NCBI GenBank assembly: GCA_035709005.1
Contig: DASTFB010000040.1
Span: 1-64,000, forward strand
Direction of reading: 5' to 3'
Length of the DNA stretch: 64,000 nt
Source: Candidatus Methylomirabilota bacterium
Lineage (GTDB): Bacteria; Methylomirabilota; Methylomirabilia; Rokubacteriales; CSP1-6
Below, piece by piece: positions 17,026 to 26,125 of the stretch; position 1 is the first letter of the stretch; each line of letters opens with the position of its first letter. The notes beneath the pieces were generated by a model. The model made no database searches. It was given only the letters and a program-made list of their open reading frames with translations, and was not told the origin of the DNA. A program made the translations under genes and the position numbers.

Positions 17026-18291
17026 TCACAACGGCTGGCCGGCGGCTTCCACGGCGGCGACTCGCGCGCGGGCGCGGCTGACGCGCCAGTAGAGGGCACC
17101 CAGGATGACGAGGTTGACGAGGCCGCTCAGCACGGCGTGAAAGTACGAGTGCGTGTAGCCGCCCGTGAGGTCGAACACGTGCCCGCCGTGCCAGCCGCCC
17201 AGTCCCATGCCGAACCAGGCGAACATCACAACCACGGCCAGCGACGTGGCGGCCAACCGCGGAGGAACCATCTCGCGGACGCAGACCCAGACCGACGTCA
17301 TGACGCCGCTGAACCCGAGGCCGAAGAGGGCGCTGAGCAGGTAGAGCAGCGGCAGCGACTCCACGCGAGTAAACCAGAAGACGAGCGCCGTCTGCAGGGC
17401 CGAGGCGAGGAAGTAGGAGCGGAGCCCGCCGAGGTAATCGGTGAGCCGGCCCAGGAAGATCCGTCCGAGCACCCCCGAGCCCATGATGACGACGAAGATG
17501 CGTGCCGCCTCGGCGTACGGCAGGCCCCGGTCCGTCAGCATCGCGACCGTGTGGACGATCGGGATGGACATCGTGGTGCAGCAGAAGACGGCAGCCGCGC
17601 TCAGCCACGCCACCACGACGGGGGCGGGCAGTGGGAGCTCGTCCTGGCTGCCGCCGCGCGTTGCCGGCTCGCCGGCCGCGAGCAGCGGCGGCGTCCGCAC
17701 CAGGAGCGCCAGCGGCACCGCGAACAGCGCGTAGAGGATCGCGAGGGTCAGGTAGGCAGTGCGCCAGCCGTAAGCCTCCACGACGTGGGCGGCCAGGAAC
17801 GCCACGAGCGCCTGGCCCAGTGGGCCGCCCGAGGACAGGATGCCGAGCGCGAGGCCCTTCCGGCGGACGAACCAGAGGCCGACGTTCGCGATGATCGGCA
17901 CGTTCACGGCGGCGAAGCCGAAGCCGCCGAGCGCCATGTAGAGCACGTAGAACTGCGAGAGCGACGCGAGCCACGAGAGCAGCAGCAGCGCCGTCGGCTG
18001 CGCCAGCACGCCGACGAGCACCACCGGGCGCGTTCCGTACCGGTCGGCCACGCGCCCCCAGAAGACGCCGGCGACGCCGATGGTGACGGCCGCGGTCGTG
18101 TAGGAGAGGGCGGTGGCGCCACGCGGCCAGCCGAACTCCTCGGAGAGCGGCTTGAGGAAGACCGAAAGGCTCGAGAGGGCGCCGAGATTGAGCGCCACCA
18201 GGACGGTGCCGAGCGCCAGCATCACCCAGGCATAGCCCGTATCCGGGGCTGCGGCCTCCGTGTCGCTCCAGTATGGCCGTCGTGATCGCAT
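17026..18291 (-). CDS. MFS transporter
   Basis: This carrier of about 421 aa has twelve predicted transmembrane segments, in the oxalate/formate or monocarboxylate-like MFS group. MFS signatures GRVADRYGTRPVV (loop 2-3) and GRLTDYLGGLRS (loop 8-9) are present, and the C-terminus is short and polar. The substrate is unknown. ATG 18291 is used; ATG 18306 (five codons earlier) is equally possible because neither has a clear ribosome site. It is divergent from the glutamine synthetase-like gene across 140 bp, so transport of an amine or organic acid handled by that pathway is possible. Confidence 0.85.
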   Translation of the reverse strand: MRSRRPYWSDTEAAAPDTGYAWVMLALGTVLVALNLGALSSLSVFLKPLSEEFGWPRGATALSYTTAAVTIGVAGVFWGRVADRYGTRPVVLVGVLAQPTALLLLSWLASLSQFYVLYMALGGFGFAAVNVPIIANVGLWFVRRKGLALGILSSGGPLGQALVAFLAAHVVEAYGWRTAYLTLAILYALFAVPLALLVRTPPLLAAGEPATRGGSQDELPLPAPVVVAWLSAAAVFCCTTMSIPIVHTVAMLTDRGLPYAEAARIFVVIMGSGVLGRIFLGRLTDYLGGLRSYFLASALQTALVFWFTRVESLPLLYLLSALFGLGFSGVMTSVWVCVREMVPPRLAATSLAVVVMFAWFGMGLGGWHGGHVFDLTGGYTHSYFHAVLSGLVNLVILGALYWRVSRARARVAAVEAAGQPL

Positions 18292-18431
18292 GGTCACGGC
18301 CAGCATCGTGCCCGGAATCCGGCGGTCGGTCCAGTCCCCGGACCGGGCTCGTACGGGCGGGGCTTGACGACGGCGATGGTCTGCGGCGCGACCCCCGCCA
18401 TAGGAGACGGACGCGCTATCCTACGCACGCC

Positions 18432-19805
18432 ATGGCCACCCGGCGTCCCCGACGACGCGGTCCCGACCTGCCCGAGCAGGCCCGGCGGGCGGGTGTCCGC
18501 CTCGTGCGCTTCCTCTATACCGACAACGGCGGCATCACGCGCGGGAAGGCCACGCACGTGGACGGGCTCGCGCATCGCCTGTCCGACGGCATCGGGCTCA
18601 CGGTGGCGATGCAGGCGATGAACATGCTGGACCAGCTCCAGGCCGTGGAGGGCCTCGGCCCCGTGGGTGAGATCCGGCTGATCCCTGATCCGCAGACGTT
18701 CACCGTCCTCCCGTACGCGCCCCACGCGGCGGCCATGACGAGCGACATGCGCACGCTGGAGGGGGCGCCCTGGGAGGCGTGCCCGCGCGCTTTTCTCAAG
18801 CGGCAGATCGCTGCCTGCGGCGCGGCAGGGTTCAGCGTGCGCGCCGCCTTCGAATGCGAGTTCACCCTGGCCGTGAAGCGGGCCGACGGCGGGTTCGCGC
18901 CGCTGGACGCGAGCCTCTGCTTTTCCACCGTCGGGATGACGACGGCGGCGCCCGTGATGGACGACATCGTGTCCGCGCTCGAGGCGCAGCGCATTCCGGT
19001 CGAACAGTACTACCCGGAGCTCGGCCACGGCCAGCAGGAGCTGTCGATCGCCCACGCGCCGGCGCTCGAGGCCGCCGACCGGCAGGTCTTCTATCGTGAG
19101 ACCGTCCGGGCCGTCGCTCACCGCCACGGATTCTGGGCCTCGCTCGCCCCCAAGCCCTTCGTCGACCAGGCCGGCAACGGCGCCCACATCCACTTCAGCC
19201 TGTGGGACGCGGCAGGCCGTCGATCTCGCATGCACGACCCGCGGGGCCGCTACGGCGTGAGCACGCTCGGCTATCGCTTCATCGCCGGGGTCCTCGAGCA
19301 CCTGCCGGCCCTGCTCGCGCTCACGTGTCCCAGCGTGAACTCGTACCGCCGGCTCCAGCCACACTTCTGGAGCTCCGCCTACACGGCGTGGGGGCCCGAC
19401 AATCGCGAGGCGGCGGTGCGGGTGCCGTCGACGTTTCCTTCCGACCGCGCCGGCTCGACCAACGCCGAGCTCAAGGCGTCGGACTCGTCGTCGAATCCCT
19501 ACCTCGCGCTGGGAGGATTGCTGGCGGCCGGCCTCGACGGCGTCAGGCGCGCGCTCGAACCGGGCGAGCCCGTGCTCGTGGACCCGGGCGCCCTGTCCGA
19601 GACTGAGCGGCGCGAGCGCGGGATCCAACGGTACCCGACCACGCTGCGCGCGGCGCTCGACCAGCTTGAGGCGGACGCCGTGCTCATGCCGGCCCTGGGC
19701 CCGACACTGGCCCGTGCGTACCTCGCCGTGAAGCGCTCGGAGGCGGAGGCGTTCGCCCGCGAGGACGCGGCCTTCGAGACGAAACACCATTTCTGGAAGT
19801 TCTGA
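18432..19805 (+). CDS. glutamine synthetase-like ligase (GlnA-type, FluG-like partner)
   Basis: The 457-aa protein has the GS catalytic fold: FLYTDNGGITRGKATHVDG at the N-terminus, FECEFTL (metal Glu), GNGAHIHFSLWD (metal His), and NSYRRLQPHFWSSAYTAWGPDNREAAVR (ATP/glutamate site). It probably joins an amine to glutamate or a related acid (gamma-glutamyl-polyamine or methylamide type) rather than serving general ammonia assimilation. ATG 18432 starts the conserved region; no strong ribosome site is seen. The amidohydrolase follows 1 nt after the stop. The two enzymes are the same pair fused in fungal FluG. Confidence 0.85.
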   Translation: MATRRPRRRGPDLPEQARRAGVRLVRFLYTDNGGITRGKATHVDGLAHRLSDGIGLTVAMQAMNMLDQLQAVEGLGPVGEIRLIPDPQTFTVLPYAPHAAAMTSDMRTLEGAPWEACPRAFLKRQIAACGAAGFSVRAAFECEFTLAVKRADGGFAPLDASLCFSTVGMTTAAPVMDDIVSALEAQRIPVEQYYPELGHGQQELSIAHAPALEAADRQVFYRETVRAVAHRHGFWASLAPKPFVDQAGNGAHIHFSLWDAAGRRSRMHDPRGRYGVSTLGYRFIAGVLEHLPALLALTCPSVNSYRRLQPHFWSSAYTAWGPDNREAAVRVPSTFPSDRAGSTNAELKASDSSSNPYLALGGLLAAGLDGVRRALEPGEPVLVDPGALSETERRERGIQRYPTTLRAALDQLEADAVLMPALGPTLARAYLAVKRSEAEAFAREDAAFETKHHFWKF

Positions 19806-19806
19806 G

Positions 19807-20943
19807 CTGGACCTCGACGCCGTCCCGATCCTGGATCAGCACTGCCACGCGCTGCTACGCGACGGGACCGTCGCCGACGCCGCCACCTACGCACGGTTCT
19901 TCACCGAGAGCGGCGATCCGAAGATGCACGCGCGCCACGTCCCCGAGACCGTCTTCTACCGGTGGGCCATCCGGGAGCTCGCGACGATCCTGGCCTGCGC
20001 GCCGACGACCGAGGCGGTGCTGGCGGCGCGCGGGGGCATGTCGGCCGACGCGCTGGCCCGGCATCTGCTCGGCGCCGCGAACATCGCGGTCCTCCTCGTC
20101 GATCACGGCTATCGCACCGACGAGACCTGGCCGCCGGCCGAGCTAGCGGCGCGATTGCCGTGTCGCGTCTTGCCGGTGCTGCGTCTCGAGGCGCTCGCGC
20201 AGGAGCTGATCGTCCGCCACGAGACGTTCGATGCTCTCCTCGACGCATACTCCGCGTGCATCGAGAGGGCGCGGGCGGACGGCTTTGTGGCCGTCAAGAG
20301 CATCATCGCGTACCGGACGGGGCTTGCGGCGCAACCGACGTCGCGCGCCGCCGCCGGCGCTGCATTCGGCCCCGTGAAGGAGCGCGCGCGACGCGACGGT
20401 CGGGTGCGTCTCGCCGCGAAGCCGCTCAACGACTACCTGTTCCTGCGCGCGCTCGAGATCGCCGAGCGGCAGGCCATGCCCGCGCAGATCCACACCGGCT
20501 TTGGTGACGCCGATCTCGACCTCCGCGAGGCGAACCCGCTGCACCTGCGCCCGCTGCTCGAGAGCGGCCAGTATGCCAACGTGCCTTTCGTTCTCCTGCA
20601 CGCGAGCTACCCCTACGTCCGCGAGCTCGGATACCTGACGGCCATCTACGCCAACGTCTACGCCGACGTGGGGCTCGCCATCCCTCATCTCGCCGCCGAG
20701 ATCCCGACGATGCTGCGTCAGCTGCTGAGCCTCGCCCCGTCGACCAAGGTGGTGTACTCGAGCGACGCCTCGCAGATCCCCGAGCTGTTCTGGCTGGCCG
20801 CGCGCTGGGGGCGGCGCGGGCTCGGGACGGTGCTGGACGAGCTGGTCGCCCTCGGCGCGCTCGACGGCGGCGAAGCGCTCGCGGTCGGGGGCCGGGTGCT
20901 CGGGGGAAACGCCGCCGGGATCTACGGCCTGCCCTGGCCGTAA
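19807..20943 (+). CDS. amidohydrolase (FluG N-domain-like), probable CTG start
   Basis: The 378-aa protein is a metal-dependent TIM-barrel amidohydrolase. Metal-ligand motif DQHCHALL (H12, H14) opens the conserved region, and AKPLND, QIHTGFGDADLD and FVLLHASYPYVREL follow. YADVGLAIP and VVYSSDASQIPELFWLAARWGR complete the family. The first ATG is at 19924, downstream of the HxH metal ligands, and no ATG, GTG or TTG exists upstream in frame back to a stop at 19729. CTG 19807, with GGAAG 7 nt upstream, is therefore the likeliest start, 1 nt after the GS stop. Otherwise the gene has lost its start. Confidence 0.75.
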   Translation: MDLDAVPILDQHCHALLRDGTVADAATYARFFTESGDPKMHARHVPETVFYRWAIRELATILACAPTTEAVLAARGGMSADALARHLLGAANIAVLLVDHGYRTDETWPPAELAARLPCRVLPVLRLEALAQELIVRHETFDALLDAYSACIERARADGFVAVKSIIAYRTGLAAQPTSRAAAGAAFGPVKERARRDGRVRLAAKPLNDYLFLRALEIAERQAMPAQIHTGFGDADLDLREANPLHLRPLLESGQYANVPFVLLHASYPYVRELGYLTAIYANVYADVGLAIPHLAAEIPTMLRQLLSLAPSTKVVYSSDASQIPELFWLAARWGRRGLGTVLDELVALGALDGGEALAVGGRVLGGNAAGIYGLPWP

Positions 20944-20955
20944 ACGGCCGATGGC

Positions 20956-21147
20956 GTGCTGGTTGGTGTCGATCGGCTCAATGGGCCGACCCCGTGGCCA
21001 AAGGTCCCTGAGACGAGGGTCCCACTGTTCGGGGCACCGAACGGCCATGCCGACCCCCGCGGAAGCGATGCCCACAACACGAAGCTGAGCGAGCAGCGGA
21101 CCACGGCAGTCGCGGAGGCCCTCGTCGAGGCAGGCGTTGCCCGGTGA
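20956..21147 (+). pseudogene. OmpA-like C-terminal domain remnant
   Basis: This 63-codon frame contains GHADPRGSDAHNTKLSEQRTTAVAEALVEAGV. That is the helix-strand unit of OmpA/Pal-type peptidoglycan-binding domains (consensus like G-ADPRG-YN-LSERRA-AV). The rest of the domain and the signal peptide are missing. The next locus ends in a second OmpA-like unit, so the two may derive from one duplicated family. Confidence 0.5.
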
Positions 21148-21167
21148 CCGTGAGAGAACCCAGGCGC

Positions 21168-21975
21168 ATGATCCGACGGGCCCGCGTAGGGTCGCCGGCG
21201 CCGCCGTGTTGATGGCAGTGACCGGCTGCGGCATGCAACTCGGCTACAGCGGCCCGCCCCTGTATGCGTGGCGTGACGGCTGCGTCGAGGTTGTCGACGG
21301 TTAGGCAGCGGATGCCTGGCGGGCCACGGCCCCGTGGACAGATGGCGGCTGGGACTACGGTCGTGCCGTGGATACCTGGCGAAAAACGGCGCCATGGCCG
21401 TCTGAGGGCTACGTCGCGAGCGACGACGGTTATGCGCCCTTGCCCTGCACCCCAGCCCCGTGCGGTACGCTAAACGGACGCCCGGGCCCGCCGGCCTCGC
21501 CGGGCCCACCGGGTCGCCGGGGCCAGCCTCCACGGCCCCTGGCCCTCCTGGAGCTCCCGGCCCTCCCGGCCCTCCCGGCGGCCTGAAGCCCAGCAGCTCC
21601 GCGGAGCAGCGGCTGTACAGCGCAGTGGAGCCGTTTCACTTCGAGCCCCGGAGCGCGGCGCTGCTCGATCGGTGCGCCGATGAGATCGCGCTCCTTGTGG
21701 CCTGGCTAAAGGACCAGCTCCAGACCGCCCTGAGCCTCCGCGGCTATCTCGACCAGCGGGAGACCGTGGAACAGGACACGGCGGTGAGGGAGAAGCGGGC
21801 CATCGCTGTCCGCGAGGCGCTCGTCGCGGCTGGAATCGCCCCGGGCAGGATCCAGATCGTCGCCGCCGCGGAGCCCACGTTCGTCTGTGCCGAGCCCACG
21901 GAGGCCTGCCTGGAGCGGAACGTCGAGGAGGGGTCTGGACATGACCACGCTGATCGCGGCGATGTGCTGGTTTGA
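21168..21975 (+). pseudogene. collagen-like/OmpA-like lipoprotein gene, multiply broken
   Basis: An Arg-rich start (ATG 21168) shifts frame into a lipoprotein signal AAVLMAVTGC, with the lipobox Cys at 21227-21229. That frame meets TAG at 21302 and continues with two TAPW-containing units. It reaches a Gly-Pro-rich collagen-like stretch, and a second frame change near 21510 leads to GPPGAPGPPGPPGG followed by an OmpA-like domain (FHFEPRSAALLDRCADEIALLVAWL; AVREALVAAGIAPGRIQIVA). Intact members would be surface lipoproteins bound to peptidoglycan. At least two frameshifts and one stop are needed to explain this copy. Confidence 0.6.
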
Positions 21976-22063
21976 TCCTCGCCACGGGGCTCGTTCCTGC
22001 GTTCGCGCAGCCGGCCGAGGAAGCCTGGACGGCAACACAGAGAACCCACCGGGCAGCACCCCG

Positions 22064-22510
22064 TTACCCCGGAATCTCAGCTTCGATGAGTTGCGCGAGA
22101 AGGATGAGCGATTCTTGCCAGCCGAGATAGCAAGCCTCTGGTGGAATGGCCTCGGGTATCCCTTCTTGAACGATGTTCACCTCAGTACCGCAGGAGACCT
22201 TCTTCAAGGTGACCGTCGTCTGCATTTCTCCGGGTAGGTTGGGATCGTCGAACTTATCCGTGTAGCGAATACGTTCGTGTGGCACCAGTTCAAGAAATGT
22301 TCCGCCGAAGGAGTGGCTGTGGCCCGTGGTGAAGTTCGTGAACGACATCTTGTAGGTGCCGCCCACTGTCGTGTCTATATGGTGAACCTTGCCCGTAAAG
22401 CCGTTCGGCGGAAGCCATTTGGCCATTGCCTCGGGATCGAGGAATGCCCGATAGAGTTTCTCGGGCGCCGCGCGAAGCACTCGGTGAAGCCGGACGGTGC
22501 TTGTGGACAT
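22064..22510 (-). CDS. SRPBCC/AHSA1-family protein
   Basis: The 148-aa protein has the START-like helix-grip fold of the Aha1/CalC group: VRLHRVLRAAPEKLYRAFLDPEAMAKWLPPNGF, GGTYKMSFTNF, ERIRYTDKFDDPNLPGEMQTTVTLK, and CYLGWQESLILLAQLIE at the end. Such proteins bind hydrophobic ligands; the specific role is not assigned. ATG 22510 has AAAGGAGA about 8 nt upstream on the minus strand. It is divergent from the GH94-like gene and has no operon partner. Confidence 0.88.
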   Translation of the reverse strand: MSTSTVRLHRVLRAAPEKLYRAFLDPEAMAKWLPPNGFTGKVHHIDTTVGGTYKMSFTNFTTGHSHSFGGTFLELVPHERIRYTDKFDDPNLPGEMQTTVTLKKVSCGTEVNIVQEGIPEAIPPEACYLGWQESLILLAQLIEAEIPG

Positions 22511-22678
22511 GCCGGGGTCTCCTTTGTGATGCCATAGTGCCCTTTCTCTGCATTCGGGCCGCCTGTTAGTCGAACGGGGCTCGACGAAATCGACACGCGG
22601 GCCTCATGAGCTACTCCTGCACGAGGGGCCTGGCACCCGCGTGTATCATCGTCCACGAGGAAGGTCCGCCGAACGGCC

Positions 22679-25600
22679 ATGGCCGCGCCCTCCCGACGTG
22701 ACTCGATCCCGATCGCCGACGCGAAGGGCTTTGGCCTGGTCGAGCTCGGGTCGGGCAGCGGCTTGCGGGCGGAATTTCTTGCGAGTGGTGCCCTGTTCGC
22801 CTTGCGACATCGCCAGACGCTGATCAATCAGCTATTGCCCGGCCCGGCCGAGGACGGGTTGTTCCGGCTTCTGGTGCGCTGGTGGCCGGGCGGGAAGGCC
22901 CAACCACGGGCGCCAGACGGTTGGACGGCGGTGGCCGGGCCCGGGCTCACCTTCGGGCGCGTCGGCCCGCGCGCGGTCACGTGGGCGGCGGGGATGGCCG
23001 GAACGCTGGCGTCCACGACGACGTTCGTGCTGCATCCGAAGCTCGCCCACTGGAGCTGGCGCATTCGCGTACGCAACACCTCGGCGTCAGCTCTTCGGAT
23101 CGATGTGCTCCACGCGCTGGATCTGGGCCTCGCGGACGAAGCCGCCGTGCGCAACAACGAGGCCTACGTCTCCCAATACCTCGACCTCCTTCCCCTGTCC
23201 ACCCCAACCCTCGGATGGGTGGTTCTCGCGCGCCAGAATCAACCGATGGCGGGCGGGCTTCATCCGTGGCTCGCGGTGGCCTGCGCGTCGGGCGCGGAGG
23301 CCTGTTGCACGGACGGCTGGCAGTTCTTCGGTGGCGACCATCGTGTCACCGGAGAGCCCCTCGCGGTGCGGGTGCCAGCCTTGCCGTCGCGGCGACTGCA
23401 ATACGAGTTTGCCCTGGCCGGGCTGCAGAGCCGGGCCGTCGAGCTCGTCCCCGGCGCCACCGGCGAGGTGACATTCGTCGCCTGCTATCTCGACGATCAT
23501 CCGTCCGCCTCCGCGCCGGACGATGTGAACCGCTTGACCGGGATCGTGTCCTCCCGCCGGGGGCCGGTTCGGCTCCTGGCTCCCGAGGCGTCTGGCCGGA
23601 CGTCGCTCTTCGTGGGAGCCCCGTGGTTGCACGGGGCGGCACCGACGGCAGCCGATTGGGAGGCGTGGTTTCCCGGCCGGCGGCGCCACGAAGAGCGAGG
23701 GGCGGACGGCACGCTGCTCGCGTTCTTCCACGGGGCCGAAACGCATGTCGTCGGCCGCGTCAAGGAGGAGACGGTCATGCGCCCGCACGGGCACATCCTG
23801 CGTAGTGGTGAGCCGCGATGGGTCGACCGCGAGCATCTCGGTCTCACGTGCTACGCGGCGGGTATCTTCGCCGCCCAGGTCTATCTGGGGAACCCGAGTC
23901 TGACGCGCTTGCTGTCGGTCGTTCGCAACCATCTCAACGTCGCGCGTGCGGCGGGCCAGCGTGTGTGGCTCCGCGAGGCAGGAGAGTGGCGTCAGCTCGG
24001 CGTGCCATCGGCGTTCGCGATGACGCCGGGCGACGCCTGGTGGATCTATCGCTTCGACGACGACGTGATCGCGGCGCGGGTATGGTGCTCATCACATCAC
24101 GCCGCCGCGTTCCTGGAGCTGCGGGTCACCACGGGCGCGCCTCGCGAGTTTCTCATCACGCACCAGCTCGCGCTCGGCGCCAACGAGTTCGACCAGGGCG
24201 GTGAACTTGGACTTCACGCGGAAACCGGCTGGCTGAGCTGCAGTTTCGATCCCAAAGGGGTCACGGCGGAGGGGCTTCCGGGTCTGTGCTTCGCCATCGC
24301 CGCCGCCGAGCCTGCCGATGTCGCGGCGATCGGTGGCGACGAGCTGCTCTATCTCGATGGCGTCCGTCGCGGCGGGCCGTACGCCGTCGTGCAGACCCGG
24401 GCGGTGACGCGGTGCGCCGTCATCCTTCTGGGGTCGCTCGTGGGGACCGCGGCGCTGCCAGCCGCGGTGGCGGCGGCGCGGCAGGAGTGTCGGGAAGGAT
24501 GGGCCGCCGCGCGCGCGCTGGATGCGCCGGTGCGGCTGAGCGGCGGGGTCGATCCGGCCGTCGCGCGGATCGACGAGATTCTGCCCTGGTTCACCCACAA
24601 TGCCGGGATTCATTTCTCAGCCCCGCACGGACTCGAGCAGTATGGCGGCGCCGCCTGGGGTGTCCGGGACGTCTGCCAGGGATCGGTCGAGTGGCTGCTC
24701 GCGTCCGCCGAGGCGCCGACGGTCCGGCGGGCCCTGGAGACGGTGTTCACTCAGCAGTATCCGCACGACGGGGGATGGCCGCAGTGGTTCATGCATCCGC
24801 CGTTTCACAGGATTCAGCAGGCGCACAGCCACGGCGACGTGTGTCTGTGGCCGGTGAAGGCCCTCTGCGATTACGTGGAGGCGACGAACGATCTGGCCTT
24901 CCTGGAACACGAGATCGGCTACACCGATCCGGCATGCTTCGAGCCGACGGGCCCGCACGAGACGCTGTGGGCGCATTGCGACCGGGCGCTCGCTCAATGC
25001 CAGGCGCGCTTCGTGAGGGGGACGGCGCTGGTCGACTACGGGGACGGCGACTGGGATGACACCCTGCAGCCTGCCGATCCGGCGATGAGGACGCGCATGG
25101 TCAGCGCCTGGACGGTCGCGCTCGCGTACCAGACGCTCCGCCAGTTTTCGGAGGTCTGCCGGCGCGCAGGCGAGGACGCCCGCGCGTGGCGGGTCCGCGC
25201 ATTGCTGGAGCGCATGCGGGCCGACTTTCACGAATACTTGATGCCTGGAGGGACGGTGGCCGGCTTCATGGTGCACGAGGCCGACGGCGCTTGGCGGCCG
25301 CTCTTGCATCCAGCGGACGCGCTGACCGGCATCCGGTACCGTCTCCTGCCCATGACGCGTGCCATCCTGGCCGAGCTGTTCACCCCGGTGGAAGCGCAGC
25401 GGCATCTCGATATCATTGCCCGCGAGCTTTGGTTCCCCGACGGCGTCCGGCTGATGAGCGAGCCGGTTCCGTATCACGGCGGGTGCCAGCGCCTCTTCAA
25501 GCGCGCGGAGACGGCGGCGAACGTCGGCCGCGAGATCGGCCTGCAGTACGTCCACGCCCACCTGCGGTACGCGGAGGCCATGGCGAAGACCGGGAACGCC

Positions 25601-26125
25601 GAGGCGCTCTGGTGGGCGCTGCGAGTCTGCACTCCCGTGGGACTGACTGACGTCGTTCCCAACGCCGCGCCGCGCCAGAGCAATGTCTATTTTTCCAGCT
25701 CGGACGCCGACTTCGCCGATCGCCTCGAAGCGGCGACGCGCTGGAATGAGCTGCGCACCGGTCGTGTGGCCGTGCGCGGCGGCTGGCGACTCTATTCGAG
25801 CGGTCCCGGTTTGTTCCTGCACAAGGTGCGCACGTGTCTGCTGGGGGTCCGCGAGTCGTTCAGCGATGTCGTGTTCGATCCGGTGCTGCCCCATCGGCTC
25901 GACGGCTTGATCGCACAGCTGACGCTGCTGGAGAGGCCCGTCGAAGTTCGATATCGCGTGCGCGACGCGAGCGTCGGCCCCTCGGGAGTCGTCGTCAATG
26001 GCGTGCGGATCTCTCTCACCGCGCGTGACGAGAATCCCTACCGCGTCGGAGGATGGCGCGTGCCGGCGGCAGAGCTATCGGCGTTATTGGGCCGCCAGCG
26101 GGACGTGATCGAGGTCGAGCTGTGA
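22679..26125 (+). CDS. GH94-like glycoside hydrolase/phosphorylase, large
   Basis: The 1148-aa protein has an N-terminal beta-sandwich region and a C-terminal (alpha/alpha)6 barrel, as in cellobiose/chitobiose phosphorylases and the phosphorylase part of cyclic beta-glucan synthase. Barrel motifs include LPWFTHNAGIHFSAPHGLEQYGG, RDVCQGS (about 663-669), FTQQYPHDGGWPQWFMHP and DYGDGDWDDTL (about 787-797). GH94 enzymes usually show RDxxQD; here the last Asp is Gly, so activity or specificity may differ. No signal peptide is visible. It overlaps the following gene start as GTGA, implying an operon with a now-broken second carbohydrate gene. Confidence 0.75.
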   Translation: MAAPSRRDSIPIADAKGFGLVELGSGSGLRAEFLASGALFALRHRQTLINQLLPGPAEDGLFRLLVRWWPGGKAQPRAPDGWTAVAGPGLTFGRVGPRAVTWAAGMAGTLASTTTFVLHPKLAHWSWRIRVRNTSASALRIDVLHALDLGLADEAAVRNNEAYVSQYLDLLPLSTPTLGWVVLARQNQPMAGGLHPWLAVACASGAEACCTDGWQFFGGDHRVTGEPLAVRVPALPSRRLQYEFALAGLQSRAVELVPGATGEVTFVACYLDDHPSASAPDDVNRLTGIVSSRRGPVRLLAPEASGRTSLFVGAPWLHGAAPTAADWEAWFPGRRRHEERGADGTLLAFFHGAETHVVGRVKEETVMRPHGHILRSGEPRWVDREHLGLTCYAAGIFAAQVYLGNPSLTRLLSVVRNHLNVARAAGQRVWLREAGEWRQLGVPSAFAMTPGDAWWIYRFDDDVIAARVWCSSHHAAAFLELRVTTGAPREFLITHQLALGANEFDQGGELGLHAETGWLSCSFDPKGVTAEGLPGLCFAIAAAEPADVAAIGGDELLYLDGVRRGGPYAVVQTRAVTRCAVILLGSLVGTAALPAAVAAARQECREGWAAARALDAPVRLSGGVDPAVARIDEILPWFTHNAGIHFSAPHGLEQYGGAAWGVRDVCQGSVEWLLASAEAPTVRRALETVFTQQYPHDGGWPQWFMHPPFHRIQQAHSHGDVCLWPVKALCDYVEATNDLAFLEHEIGYTDPACFEPTGPHETLWAHCDRALAQCQARFVRGTALVDYGDGDWDDTLQPADPAMRTRMVSAWTVALAYQTLRQFSEVCRRAGEDARAWRVRALLERMRADFHEYLMPGGTVAGFMVHEADGAWRPLLHPADALTGIRYRLLPMTRAILAELFTPVEAQRHLDIIARELWFPDGVRLMSEPVPYHGGCQRLFKRAETAANVGREIGLQYVHAHLRYAEAMAKTGNAEALWWALRVCTPVGLTDVVPNAAPRQSNVYFSSSDADFADRLEAATRWNELRTGRVAVRGGWRLYSSGPGLFLHKVRTCLLGVRESFSDVVFDPVLPHRLDGLIAQLTLLERPVEVRYRVRDASVGPSGVVVNGVRISLTARDENPYRVGGWRVPAAELSALLGRQRDVIEVEL

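Noticed and set aside
21470-21590. GC-rich collagen-like tract as a stand-alone tandem repeat element
   Set aside because: The units are irregular Gly-Pro codons of the lipoprotein pseudogene, not a separate DNA repeat.
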